Origin: Struthidea cinerea
Taxonomy: Eukaryota; Chordata; Aves; Passeriformes; Corcoracidae
DNA: 64,000 nt
Direction of reading: 5' to 3'
NCBI GenBank assembly: GCA_013397865.1
Contig: VZTI01005564.1
Location: forward strand, 433,810-497,809
The notes beneath the pieces are model-generated. The model saw only the letters and a program-made list of their open reading frames with translations. It ran no database searches and was not told the origin of the DNA. Position numbers and translations under genes: made by a program. Position 1 is the first letter of the stretch. Every line of letters starts with the position of its first letter. Positions 48,879 through 61,206 of the stretch are shown here, one piece after another.

Positions 48879-48947
48879 CTGGAAACAGTGAAAGTGATGG
48901 CCAAGAAGCGGTGAGGAAAATAAAAGAAGAAACTTTGACTGGAAAAG
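48879..48947 (+). CDS. DHRSX: DHRSX coding exon 3
   Basis: The exon is 69 bases, preceded by TCTGTCTTTAAACAG and followed by the donor AAAAG|GTACCA. Joined to the last G of exon 2 it reads A-GNSESDGQEAVRKIKEETL and then TGK, aligning with the region after the first beta-alpha unit of vertebrate DHRSX (human has a similar KIKEETL block). Both ends are phase 1, as in exon 2, so the 36-kb exon runs in one frame across a 12-kb intron. The next exon, expected to begin VEFLYCDLA, is not found before 64000. A CR1 fragment begins about 90 bases downstream. Confidence 0.93.
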
Positions 48948-49035
48948 GTACCATATTATATACTTTCCCTTAAGAAACTCTTTTCCCTCTCTTTTTGTGG
49001 TCATCTCCTTTTATATGAGATCCCCTTGTGTATTG

Positions 49036-49238
49036 CTAAACTTTTTTTAAATTTGGGGCACTGGAACAGGTTGCCCAGAGCAGTTGTAGATGCCTCCTCC
49101 CTGGAAGTGTTCAAGGCCAGTTTGGATGGAGCTCTGAGCAACCTGGTCTAGTGGAAGGTGTCCCTGCCCATGGAGGTTTGGAACTAAAACCAAACTTTAA
49201 TGTCCCTTCCAACCCAAATGATTCTGTGATTCTATGAA
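49036..49238 (+). mobile_element. CR1 LINE 3' fragment
   Basis: Sense CR1 3' end: AAACTTTTTTTAAA, then GGCACTGGAACAGGTTGCCC, GGAAGTGTTCAAGGCCAG, TTGGATGGAGCTCTGAGC and AACCTGGTCTAGTGG, closing with the CCTTCCAACCCAAATGATTC tail. It is among the best preserved copies in the window. Confidence 0.95.
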
Positions 49239-49871
49239 CTGAATTCCCGAAATAAATCTGACTCAGGGGTAAAATGAATAGGATATTTAAAAAAAAGAAA
49301 ATGTTTTCAGCCTTGTTTGACTTTGTCATTGCAAGAGGGCTGCCTGCATATGTGTATGGGCACAATGATTTAATAGCTGGGTGAAAATTCAGCATACCAG
49401 TAATTTTTGCTAAGGGGAGGATGACAGCAGGAAAGAGTGTGTGCTCTTTTCTTGTTTTAGGAGGTACTAGTTTTTGAAAGATCAAGACTGCTTGATTGGG
49501 TTGACACATATTAAGAGCTTATAAAGTAAAACCATCTTCTTAAATATAAACGGACCTTTCATATCAAGCCTAAATTCCTATTTTTGTGGTTTTTCTCTTA
49601 TTTTCTTTATCTGATGATCTGTCATGTTTGAGGAGATACAAGGAGAGCATAGTTTGCTATGTAAGAGAAAAGGCATGTTCCACACTATCCGCTCTGTGAT
49701 TGTAATTTGCAATTTATGGTAGAGGTTAGTGCAGCTCATATTTTTGTCCCTGGGTTTCACTGGGTGTAGCTCCTAATAGTGTTATGAAGATTCATTCCTG
49801 CCACTTTGATGTATCACTTCTTGGCAAAATGATAGGGCAGTGTTGCTAGTCCAACCTATTTAGGATCTTCA

Positions 49872-50102
49872 TGGCCTCTTCTGAGATCTGTTTCTGTTTT
49901 TGTGCCTCTAATAATCACTGTTATGACAATCAAAATACATGTTAATTATTGTGTTAAAAGAACCTTTCATTAAGATTTATCTGACTTAAATANTGGCCTC
50001 TTCTGAGATCTGTTTCTGTTTTTGTGCCTCTAATAATCACTGTTATGACAATCAAAATACATGTTAATTATTGTGTTAAAAGAACCTTTCATTAAGATTT
50101 AT
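49872..50102 (+). repeat. Perfect 109-bp direct duplication around a single N, probable assembly artefact
   Basis: Bases 49872-49980 are repeated without a mismatch at 49994-50102. Between them are 12 bases and one N at 49993. A perfect intronic repeat with an N at the joint is the usual mark of two overlapping contig ends that were not merged. Confidence 0.9.
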
Positions 50103-53100
50103 CCAGGATACATGTATGCTGGTTAAAAGCATCATAAATTAAGGCATAGTTAGAAGCATCATGAAAGGAAAAAGGTAATTATTCCATCATTAAACTCTTC
50201 TGCTGGAAGTTTCTGTACTGAGACCAAAACCAGTTGGAATTAATTACATCACATGACTTGCATGAAGCTGAATAAAGCAGGATTTGTCTTATTTTCTCTC
50301 TTCTGTGTGATCACAGGCTTTTCTAGCGTCCCAGTTTTTCTTGATTTTTCTATCTAAACTTAGTTGTAGCCCTCAGTTATAAACTGTTAAGATACAGATG
50401 GCAGTTTGAGGAAGCTGAAAGTGTATTTAAAGTCGACTGAAGTTGTTCCTCACTGTAATTATTCTGACTGAGACTTTAGTAATCTCAGGCCCTCGTAGGT
50501 TTGGCCTAAAAATAAATTGGAAGAGTATTGCCTTTTCAGAATTTCTCACTGACTGAGGGAAATTTGTATTTATAAGTGCAATGTCCTGTACAAAAGACTT
50601 GTGCAGAACTGAGTGCCACTCCTTTTTTACTGTTTATCAATGAATTTGCACTTTGCTTTCAATAGGATGTGTGCATAGATACTGTGACCAAGACAGGGCT
50701 GTGCAAGAGTATCACCTTTGCAAAAGCTACAGCTCAAGATCTGTTTAGTCACTGCGTAAAAACATTATTGGATGTCTTGACCCTTTTCCCCTACTTTTTC
50801 TTTGAGCATTTTTCATGGCCCATATGAAAACACTGCTTTACAGAAACTGTAAAGCAGTTCCCATCAGGAATATCAGACTCTTGATGGAGAACTACTCAAA
50901 ATAGTATTGTTGGACAGCAAGTGTGGTCAAGGATTGGGACAATATAGCTATTATGGACAAACAACATGAGTGGGTGCCATCAGTTTGTTATCCAGATCTC
51001 AGATCTCTTAGAACAAAGAAAATATCCTTGCTTTTTATCAGGTTAGACAGCAAAAGGGAGCAAAAGACCTTGTCCTCTCCTTGTTGCCTGGCTGAGCCAT
51101 ACATAGCACAAACATCCCCGGAGACAGCTCTGGGAAAATGCCAGGCTTATTGAATGCAAGTAATTACAATGTTTTTAAGGCACTATCATCCTTCTCTGTC
51201 TTGGCCCACTGTCTGTCTGGGGCTCTGTCTGATATCTAAGGGTAAGTAGTTTTACTTGACAGAATCTATACTTACTTCTGGGGCAAGTGATATTCAAAGC
51301 ATGTAGGTAAGTAATTCCTGTGAAGCAGCTGATGAGCAATAATGTGCTAACAATTGCAGAGGAGGATAAAGGGTAGTAATAAAAAGGGTGTCCATGCAGG
51401 TGATGAGATTTTTTTTTGTAAAAGCATGGCAAGATATGAAAAAAGAATGGACAAAACTTCTGAATACAGGGAGGTAGGACGCCTGGTTTCCCATGCTGGA
51501 GGCATGGAAAGCAGAGCCAATGCCAAAAGAGAGGAGATTGCTGGAGAGGAAAGCAGTTGCAGCCATTTGTCTACAAAGCAGCGATGCTAAAGGACTCAGA
51601 AAATCTGAGCAATGTATCACTTCACACTTCACCTCTTCCTTCCACCCATCTTCTTCCCTGGTGCTTCATCAGAAACCTCCTTGGTTCCTCTCCCTGCTGA
51701 TTCCCTGCTGATTCCAGACTTTTTAAGTCCTCGGTTTTGGGTCTCTGTTCTGAGTAACCTATTGCAAAGTGTAAAGAGGGAGGATGTACATGGGCAGTTG
51801 AGTGGAAGTAAATAAGCTACAAGTCCTTGGGGCATGATAGACCCAGTTAGCTTAACCATCAGAATCTCCTTCATGATAAAGAAATCACAGCCCATAGATA
51901 TCCGGAACAGGCCAGATGTAGTGCTGCATTGTCATTAAAATTCTCACATGGGCACTCTTTCCAAAAGACCAAGGGCAACAGATTGCTACACCCTGAATCA
52001 TAAAGCTGGGAGAAGACTGGATGATGTGGACGTTTATCTCACTTCCATTTGTTAAATTGGGAACTTGTGTTGTTGGTAGTAGCAATTATATGGCTGGGAA
52101 AATCGTTGATGGCTCGGGATTGCCACAGAGATATTCTAATTGGATAAGTCTGTAATTTGCACATAGGGTGTGTCCGTGTTAGCACGTTCCTTAGTTAGAT
52201 CAGGAGGGTGCTTTTCAGGCAACCCTCAGCTGCTGGCTGCTTGCTGAGCACGGGTTCCTATCAGGAAGGGTACTGCGGGTCCTGGCCTGGATTCCCTTTG
52301 GACAGGACTAGCCTGGGAGGTGAGTTGCAGCAGTAACAGGCCATTAGTGCATGGGAGGAAACTTAAGGGTTTATTTGAACTAAGACTTCCATAGACCTGC
52401 AGCAGTGCCTATGTCAGGTGCCCAGCACAAAATGAGCTCCAGAAATGGACTTCTATTGATCCAAACTGCTTGTTAATGTAGCTATAACTGTAGTTACCAG
52501 CCGTGAACAAACTTCATTGAGTTGTGGAAATGAGAGGTTTCTGTGATAAACTCAACTCTCAATGATACTGGAAAAGAATCTTTCCATTTATATAACAGAG
52601 TTGTATCTCCTGACTCAGTTACCCTCAGCTTATGTCTCTGCAAACGAAAGCTGGATTTAGCCCGATGATTGCAAAGATACAAATGTTGGAAAGTCATATA
52701 TAAACATGAGTGAAAGCTCCATTCATTCCAGCATAGGTTCATGAATGCCAATGGAATCAGCAATTAGCAAAACTGTATGCATAAATATAATGTAGCACAG
52801 TGTCAAGGGAAGGCTCTCACAACTGGAGTGTAGGAGCTGGAGTTGCAACTAGAGCTAAAGAAGAAAAAATTAAAAGTTAGTGAGAAAAGAGGGTATAAAA
52901 GTCATTATAAGTGTAGACCTCTTCAAAAGGAGAAGCCTGCGTTTAATCTCACCCAACATTTTTGCGGCAATTCAAATAAAACCACAATTATAAAACTACG
53001 AGCTAAATTCACAGTGTTCATGAGACCTCCATTTGAAGCCAGGTGAGAAAGGAAGAAGAGACTTTCTCCCTCAGAGTCAGAGGAATGCAGAGGTTAGCAG

Positions 53101-56099
53101 AGTGGCAACCAAATAGTGTCATTTACAGTCTGACCCACATCAAGGCAGTGTGGGCCAAGTAGTAGGATGAATTATCTTAAAAGCAATTCGCATGCATTTA
53201 ACAAGCCTGGCTTTTTCCCAGAGCTTTCTCTAGAGATGTTTATGCTACATGTAGCTCACTCAGGGAATAAGGAAATGACAAGGTCTCTTGCTTCCTTTTG
53301 TAGTATAACCTGCTAATAATCAAGGAATTTTTCCTTGTTGTTAGAGATCTGAGATTGAAGAATTGACGTGAAAGAGGAAGGGCTAATATAGCCGATATGT
53401 ACCACATGTAATTACAGAAAAACTCGTGGGTGGTTTCTCCACCAATGCTTGCTGTATGTCAGGCACCATTTTTAACAGAACAGTCCCCCTTTTTCTGCTC
53501 TGTACCAGACAGTCTGTTGTTAGCTTTCCCTGCAGGCTAGAGGAAGTCAGCTGCTGAGTTCCCAAATTCACAAACTTTTAAATTTGGTGGTGGTATTCCC
53601 ACCATGTGAGCTAGAGTTGTGTTCAGCAAAGAGTTCAGTTCAGCAAAGACTGATGCCTTGTTAATATGTGCAGAAGTGTCTGCCAGGACTTTTTTTTTCA
53701 CATGGCACGTCAAAGATGTCATTATGGAAGTGGTCATCCAGCCGGTCAAAAATAGTGGAAAATATTTGTAGTTGAGACATATTTTCTACAAGTGTGCATA
53801 AGCTTGCATGCGTTTATGATTGCTTGTGTCAGATTTGTATTTTGTGGTGCAGTTTTGAGTTGTAAAAGCGTAACATCCTGGGCTTGTGGCTAGACCTAAT
53901 GTGGGTACTTTGTCTCTTCTACCACATCCTGCTATTGGAATATCCTTTCTCTGCCACTGCTGATCCTGAAAGACCTGTAGAATTGGTTGAAAGAGCTAGC
54001 TGGCAATAACAATGCAGTTTCCCTCTACATGGTTTCTGTTCTCACGCTGGTGCATTAACTGCAGTATTTGGCTTTGTCAGGTCAATGACTGCCCTCAGAG
54101 TTGTACAGGTGAACACCAGACTTATGAAGACATCTTGAAAGACAAAGTATTGATATGAATGGGAGTAGAGGAATCTCATTCTGACAGCGTGCAGCTTTGC
54201 AGGACCCTGCGGAGTTGTTCTGCCTTGTCACTTCATGACAGGTATAAGAACCTTGCCTACATTAAGATTTCTTTTCCTTCCATAGCCTCATCTGAGGTTA
54301 TATCAGGTATATTCAAGCCACACGAAAATATCTGAATCTTGAAAAATATTGGATGTGTTAATCTAAGTTTGTGACTGGACCATCCCCATGCACAAGGAAT
54401 GGAAGGCTCCTTTCTGGAGTCCAAGAAAGTAATGCATGGGCTAATACTTTTTCTCTGTGCTCACAGCACTTGTGTTCCTTATCCAGTAAAGCTGGTGACT
54501 TTTTGCTTCATATTAAGCAGGGAAGATTTTAATCCACGGAAAGGTGTCTCCAGAGCCCTGTGATAAAATTGCCTAGGTGAAAAGTTTTCAAATCAATTGT
54601 CCTGCTCTTCTGTTTGTTTTACATAATTCTTTGATGAAAAACCATGGTTAAATTCATTAAGCCTGTTTGCTTATGTCTTTTCTGTTCTCCTTTTGACTTC
54701 CAGTGTATCATGATACAATATTTCCCCCCCTCAGTTCTTACAAATGTTTAACACAATAGAGAACCCCCTATTTTTTGGGTTTCTTAATACACTTTAGAAA
54801 TCGACTTGTCATGTTAACCGTGTGGCAAATCAGAAATTAAGAGCAATATGAATATGGTTCACATAGCTGAAGATGAATTGCCTCTCTGGATAGTGAGATG
54901 GAGGTAAAGTCTTTCAAATGTGAAATGTATTCATAATGCAGGCACAAGCTCTGCCTGTTGGTTTCCTGAATTCCCATTTCCATTGGAAATGTGAAACACA
55001 TTTCATTAACAGGCTCTGCCACTAGGAAACATGATTTTCTCTTATTTAAATTATCTCTAATTGAAACTTAGAGACAAAGAAGTGCACAGGTGTAGCTGTA
55101 GGCAGAATAACAAAGTCCCATCAGATGTCTTGAAGTGATTTTCTGACTGTAAATCACCAAAGCTTTGTGTGACTAATGGCACCAAAGCTCTGAGGTTAGG
55201 ATTTTGCTGATTGTGCTGCCCTACTGAAGGCAATCGGGAGAAAGGGAGCTTCAAATTAAAATTGCCTCTTCAAGGCTGGAAAAAGCTCCCATTTCAGACT
55301 TTTACAGGATTTTGATCCTCTTGTATGTACTTGTAGAGTCATGATGTTGTGCAGTGGCTGAATAAAGGTGCTCCTGGGTTTGTCTCCTCCTTTAATATGC
55401 CATTATTTTTTCCATCTCGAGCAGTAGTTGCAGGCAGGTTGTGTGAGCTATTTCCAGACCTTGTCTGTTTTCAAGAAAATTGCCAGAATACACTGAAAGA
55501 CAAAGCCAAGGAAAAAGCAATTTGCTTTCTCTCTGGAATGCTTTCATATTTCTCTTCCAAGAACTACATTATACAGACCTAGCTTCTGTGGGTTACATGT
55601 AGGGCTTTAGAAGTTAATTGGCTTATAACAAGTAGAATATTTTCTGTGGAAATGCCATTGGCTTCTGTGCTGCGGCTTCAGCTGCCAAGAACATGGAGAA
55701 CTTGTGGGCTGAAGTAAAGGTGGAAGAAGCAGAGCCTGCATGCTGTGTGAGCAACTCCCAGGTATGAGCTGCACATCAAACAACAGATGCTGGTCAGCCC
55801 CAGTGTGCAGGCAGTGCCGGTCTTTCCTTGTCAGCTCCATCCTTGCAGCAGGATGGCAAAGCTCCAGAGGAAGCACAGCTAGAGAGGAGCCTCTGCCCCT
55901 CCGAAGGACCAATGCCAGTGTGCCCATGCTTAATTTATGCTTCAAGGACTATTTTTCAGTGGCAAAGAACTGAAGCTCTGAATAGATGTCTCAGTTCTTA
56001 AATGAGTTATGAGCCAGGCTCTCCCTAGCAGTGCCCAGTGACAGGACTAGAGGCAATGGGCACAACCTAAAATGCAAGAAATTCCGTTTAAAAATAGGA

Positions 56100-56333
56100 A
56101 AACTCTTTTTCTTTTCTTTTTTTTTNNNNNNNNNNNNNNNNNNNNNNNNNNNTTTTTTTTTTTAGCATAACAGCTTTTGGGTATTGGCACAGGTTGCCCA
56201 GAGAGTTTGTAGATTCTCCATTTTGAGGGATATTCAAAAGCCATCTGAACACAATCCTGGGCAACCACCTCCAGGTGGCCCAGTATGAGCAGGGACAATC
56301 TCCTTCCAACCTCAGCCACCCTGTAACTCTGTA
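56100..56333 (+). mobile_element. CR1 LINE 3' fragment with internal T run and gap
   Basis: After a T-rich stretch broken by N, sense CR1 sequence follows: TATTGGCACAGGTTGCCCAG, then TTCTCCATTTTGAGGGATATT, AATCCTGGGCAACC and CTCCTTCCAACCTCAGCCACC, with a CTGTAACTCTGTAAG tail. The T run occupies the same CR1 position as in the copies at 43 and 49 kb. Confidence 0.87.
56126..56152. other. Assembly gap, 27 N, inside a T run
   Basis: N run flanked by T on both sides. The gap stands for an unresolved homopolymer. Confidence 0.99.
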
Positions 56334-56678
56334 AGTCTAGCAAATTTTAGCTGCCAAACCCACATGAAACCCTGCTTTGTGTGTCCAGACCTGAATACAG
56401 GTGCCGTAACATTCCAGCACTTCAGGGCCTCCCAGAAACTGTATCAATGTTCATACAGTGCCAATATTAAGACTCCTAGGTGCATACAGTGATACGAAGA
56501 GCAATAATGTGACCATACTGTAGTTTTAGGAAGCAGGTGTTTGAAAAGAACTTCATAGCAGTGTAAAAAACCACATCTGTCCGAGTTAAAAAAAAACGTT
56601 CCATGGAAACAAAGGGAAGGAGTACAGGAACACTGATGTTTAGAGTAAGAATGACTCCAAAGCAGCTTCCCTTCCTTG

Positions 56679-56886
56679 TTTTTTTGGTGTTTAGGTTTTT
56701 GGTTTGTTTTACTGTTGTTGTTGCTGTGGTTTTTTTTGTTTTTTTTTTTGGTTTTTTTTTTTTTTGTTTTTTTTTTTGGTTTTTTTTTTTTTTGTTTTTT
56801 TTTTTTTTTTTTTAATGTTTGTTGTGTGTTTTGTTTGGGTTTTTTTGTTCTTGGTTTCTGTTTTGTTTTAGGTTTGGGGTTTTTTT
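56679..56886 (+). repeat. T-rich tract with periodic G, (GTTTTTTTT...)n
   Basis: About 200 bases of T runs separated by single or paired G. The hydrophobic F/L/V frames across it are artefacts of the composition. Confidence 0.93.
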
Positions 56887-59800
56887 CTGTGCAGGGTATA
56901 GACTAATATATTTTATTTTAAGACTCAAGTTTCAAAATCAAAGTTTCAAATTAAATGTGCTCAAGATTACATGATGCATGCCATCTCTGCCACATTTTCA
57001 CCATCTGACTGTAAATTATCATGCTTGTGTACACTTCAAAACACTCCTGAGCCTATTTAAAGTCTTGCAGGCAGTCTGTAATGCCAGTAATTTTTAATAG
57101 TCTTTTCTGATACTTGCTGCTAGAAAATCTTGCTTGTAAGAAGAAAAAAGGAATATTCCAAAAGAAACTTACAGACTCTTCAATTAAGCAAAACATCTCA
57201 CGTGAGAATCATTACATGCCTTATAATCATGTCTCAGTTTGGATTTCTCTTCCTATATTGAGGCACTGTTTCTGGACAAGGTGATGTGAGCTGTTACCAC
57301 CACCTGATTAATTTCCCCATGATAATGCTCAGCTGTGTTTTGTTCCTTATTTAATTTTAACATTATGTCTGCCACTGACTTCTCTTGCCAAGATTACTGT
57401 TGACTTCAGGCTGCTTAGCAGGAGTAGCTCTTCACAACTGATGTGACTTGAGGAGACAAAATAAATCAAATCATCTTTCCAACATTTACTTTGATCTAGT
57501 TGAAAAATAATCCTTGCCAATGTTTTACCTCCCAAGCATGAAAAATATGTGGGCCTGTGGTGGGAGAGAGATCTCCATGGCTCTGGGCAAGATTTGCTGT
57601 TGTTCTATGTTTCCTCTCATTTTACTCCAATCTCACTTATGCTCACACACTTGTACTTTTTAAAAAAGTGATTTACAGCAACTAAGCTTCTGGGAACGTG
57701 GATCTCACTTAAATGATACAGTGTCTGTACTTCTGTCTCTTTAAGAATTTGATGGCATATCAGAGGGAAAATAAAAGGATGGAAAAACATTATAAGGAAA
57801 AAAGCAATTTCTCCTTTTCAAAACTTTGTCCTGGGAGTCGGGGGCTTCTGAACTGGAGGTTTGTAACAAGTTAATTTTGCAACCTAAAATATTGCAGGTT
57901 TTCTCCTAGCTTGTATTTAACTCTTGAAATTCAGTCCATGCAAAAATCCCATGGCCCTAATTGGAACAATTTTTTGTGAAGACAGAATTTTTCCAAGAGA
58001 TGTGCCTGTTTGAATGACATGAAGTGTTTATTGGCAAGAGAGACAGAAACACTTTTACACTCATATCTACAAAATAACACAGAGAAAGTGCAGAATCTCT
58101 GTAGAAGGGATTAACTTGAAAAGTGACAGTTTGTGTTCAGCCCGATCCAGATCAGAGGCTTTTCATCCCAACTGTGTTTCTTATGTTCCAGACTACTGTA
58201 CTGTAAAAGACAATCTTTGTTTTAGAATCTAGACCTTAAAATCTTGAATTAATAAACTTCTGCTTATCAATGCTTTGTGTTGATTTGCAAATGCACACTA
58301 TAAATGATTTGGGTTTTTTAACAAGAATATTTTGCAAAAGTTTGTTTGAAAAAAGATTTTGCTTAAAAATTGCCACAAAATGGAAATATCCTATGGACAA
58401 CACTTCTTTCATGTCAGTATGAACCCTATTTCCATCAGTCTATTTGTTTTTTTTTTATTTGAGCTGATGCAAAAATTAATTGTTCTGTCCCTGGCTAAGT
58501 GAAGTCTTCAAATGGGATTTCCTTCAAGACTTTGTTTCTGAAAGTAGAAGACAAAGCACATCTGCAGTGCCATGAAGGCCTTATACTTTGGAGCCATTGT
58601 CTATAGATGATAGAAGGAGATGTCAAAAAATGTGCTTATTTGGGAGAGAATAATGCTGATATACTGAGCAGTTCTCCTGAGAATCTTAGGCTCTTCCTTC
58701 AGTTAAGATGACCTCAAGTGGCCTGGCCAAGACTGCTATATTAGAAGATATATGAAAGAGTTTTTTAGTCTGGAATCATAATCCTGTAGTTACCTTGACA
58801 ACTACAATGATATGATTATGATATATAACTATATTGTGTTTGCCTCCCCAGATGCCCTTTCAGTCAGTCCTACAGAGAGGACAGAATATTGTTTGTCTGT
58901 TTATTTGTTTCTTTGTTTTTAATTTGCTTGAGTCATACCTCTAGAAATATGCTAGTCAGAAAGCAGTACCCATTTCCGTGTTTCCACCCAGCAGGATAAA
59001 ATAGTATGCTTGCCTTTGCTTACAAAAGAGAACAATTTGTTGCAGTTTTCCCATATCCAATTAACTTTTTCTTCATCTCAGTGCAGTCAAAAGTAGAGCA
59101 TTTAGGCTCGTGTTTGCATTTATTGGCGAGCACTGGGCCCAGGGTGCTGGCAGTGCGTGTATCTATGGAGATGGGCAGAACATCGTGGCTGCAGCAGCTT
59201 TGGGGAGCTGACTGAGGCTGAGCTGAGAGGTCCTTCACCCCCTCTGAGCTCTGAGGTCTGCCTCTGTCTCCTTGTGGGCAGGCTGTCCCGGCAGTAGTGT
59301 GGGGCAGAGCCCGGGCTCTCAGCCTTGTGCAGTGGGTGCACAGTCTTTAAGGGACTGTGATCTGATCTTAATAGTTTTTTTTTATTTAGGTGATACAGAA
59401 CTCATCAGGTGATGTAATTTGCTGTCACCGAAGGTAATTTCTCAAGGGTAGTCCAGAAATACCATTCTTAGGCTGTGTGAAAATTTAGCACCTATATCCT
59501 TAGTCTCTTAAATGTAATTTTACCTTATTTTCTGAAGATAATGTTTTAAAATAAAGCCATTCTTTTGTGCTTCCAAAGTGTTTCCATGGGGGTTGTTTTT
59601 CAGAAGCTGGATGCAAAATGGCTAATCCTTCCTTTCAGCTAGAAAAGTGCTACCTGCCAGCCCCAGTTTTAGGGATTTGTAAGACAGCAAAATGAGGACA
59701 GAACAGGGGATTTAATTAATTTCCTTCAGCCTACGGTAAGAGGCATATGCTCTGGGGAGTTTTGGTCCAGTGCAGCATGGTGACTCATGGGGGACAGTTG

Positions 59801-61117
59801 TGCAAGGAGTGGGTGGGGGCTGAAAGGAAACAGTGTTTGTGGGTCCCTGCCTCAGTCTGTTCTGTGCTGCTTGATGGGGAATGGACCTAGGTGGTGCTTT
59901 CCCTGCTGCCTGGCTTCATGGACCCTTTCCACAAGTTGCCATTGCAGCAACCTTTTAAAACACACCATCTTCTGGTGGTAAAAATTCGTGATGTTTTCCC
60001 TTCAGTTCCTTTTTAGCACCAGGTGAGATTGTGTGTCACTGATGATATAAGGAGTACTCAGCCTCAGAGGGATGGTATTAATTTATGCTACCAGCAATAA
60101 ATTATTTTTTGACTTGAAAAATAGATTTTTTTACTGACCCTTTTTATTTTTAAAACAATTTTTAAAGCAATTTCTCTTTTTTGCAGGTTAATTTCAGATT
60201 TTGCAGATTCATTTAAGATAATTTTTTTTAATATACTTTAGTCTTTGAGTTAAATAAAAATCAGCCTTCTACTGCAATGGATGCTATAAAAAGGAATGTG
60301 TATCAATGTGTTCAAAGAGCAACTGAATCAGACAGATAAAATGAAAACAAATGGGTGAAAAAAGGAAAACAGATAACAGAATGATAGGAGAAAAAAAAAA
60401 TCACAACATTAATTCCACATTTTTGTTCCATTTTCTTTTCGAATGGTCATATTTTTTAATTTAGTTTTAAATTTAATCCAGAATAGACAGTTAAGACACT
60501 AACAGGCACGTTAATAAGCCCAACAAAATGGAGAGATACTGAAGGCTGAGAGGAAAGAGAGACTAAGGAGAAAACCAACACAGGGAATAGACAAGGATGA
60601 AGAAGCATATGAAGACAGAGAGAAAGAAGAACCTGGAAAGAAGTTACTGCCACATAAATTTGAAGCAGCATAAAATCATATCCAGAAATATTATGTGCAG
60701 GGGCTGACTGTTTATGTAGTGTTTATGCTAAGCAGACTTTTGAGTAGATGGTCCCTGAATAAAGAACTGGAGTCACTCCATAGCTCAGGATTTCTTTGTT
60801 GGAAGTTGCATTTATTACACTGAGATGTCAGAGAAACTCTCAGAGAGTCATGTCCCGGTCAACAGTGACACAGCTTTCACAGCTGTACCTGCTGACAAGG
60901 ATGAGATGGGCTAGCACAGAGCACACAGGGCTTGTTTAACCCCCCAGGCAGTATGTGTGAGGGTACAAGCTTTGTTCTAGCCCTCAGCTTGCATATTTCC
61001 CCCTAATGCTCCATCAAGGAAAATTGTGTATTTTCCTTTCCATTCTGTGTACTTAACTTTCCTTGTCTTCTCTGAAGATCTTCCAAGGTGTTCAGCATTC
61101 CTGGCACCATTGTATTT

Positions 61118-61206
61118 CCATCTCTGTCTCTGTCACTCTTTTCCCTTTCTCTTTGCCTCACTCCCCTCCTTTCCTTACTCTCACTCTCCTTTTCCATCTC
61201 TCTTTA
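61118..61206 (+). repeat. C/T-rich low-complexity tract
   Basis: Nearly pure pyrimidine with irregular CTCT and CTTT units; the reverse strand gives an ESKERRGVRQRERE-type artefact. Confidence 0.85.
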
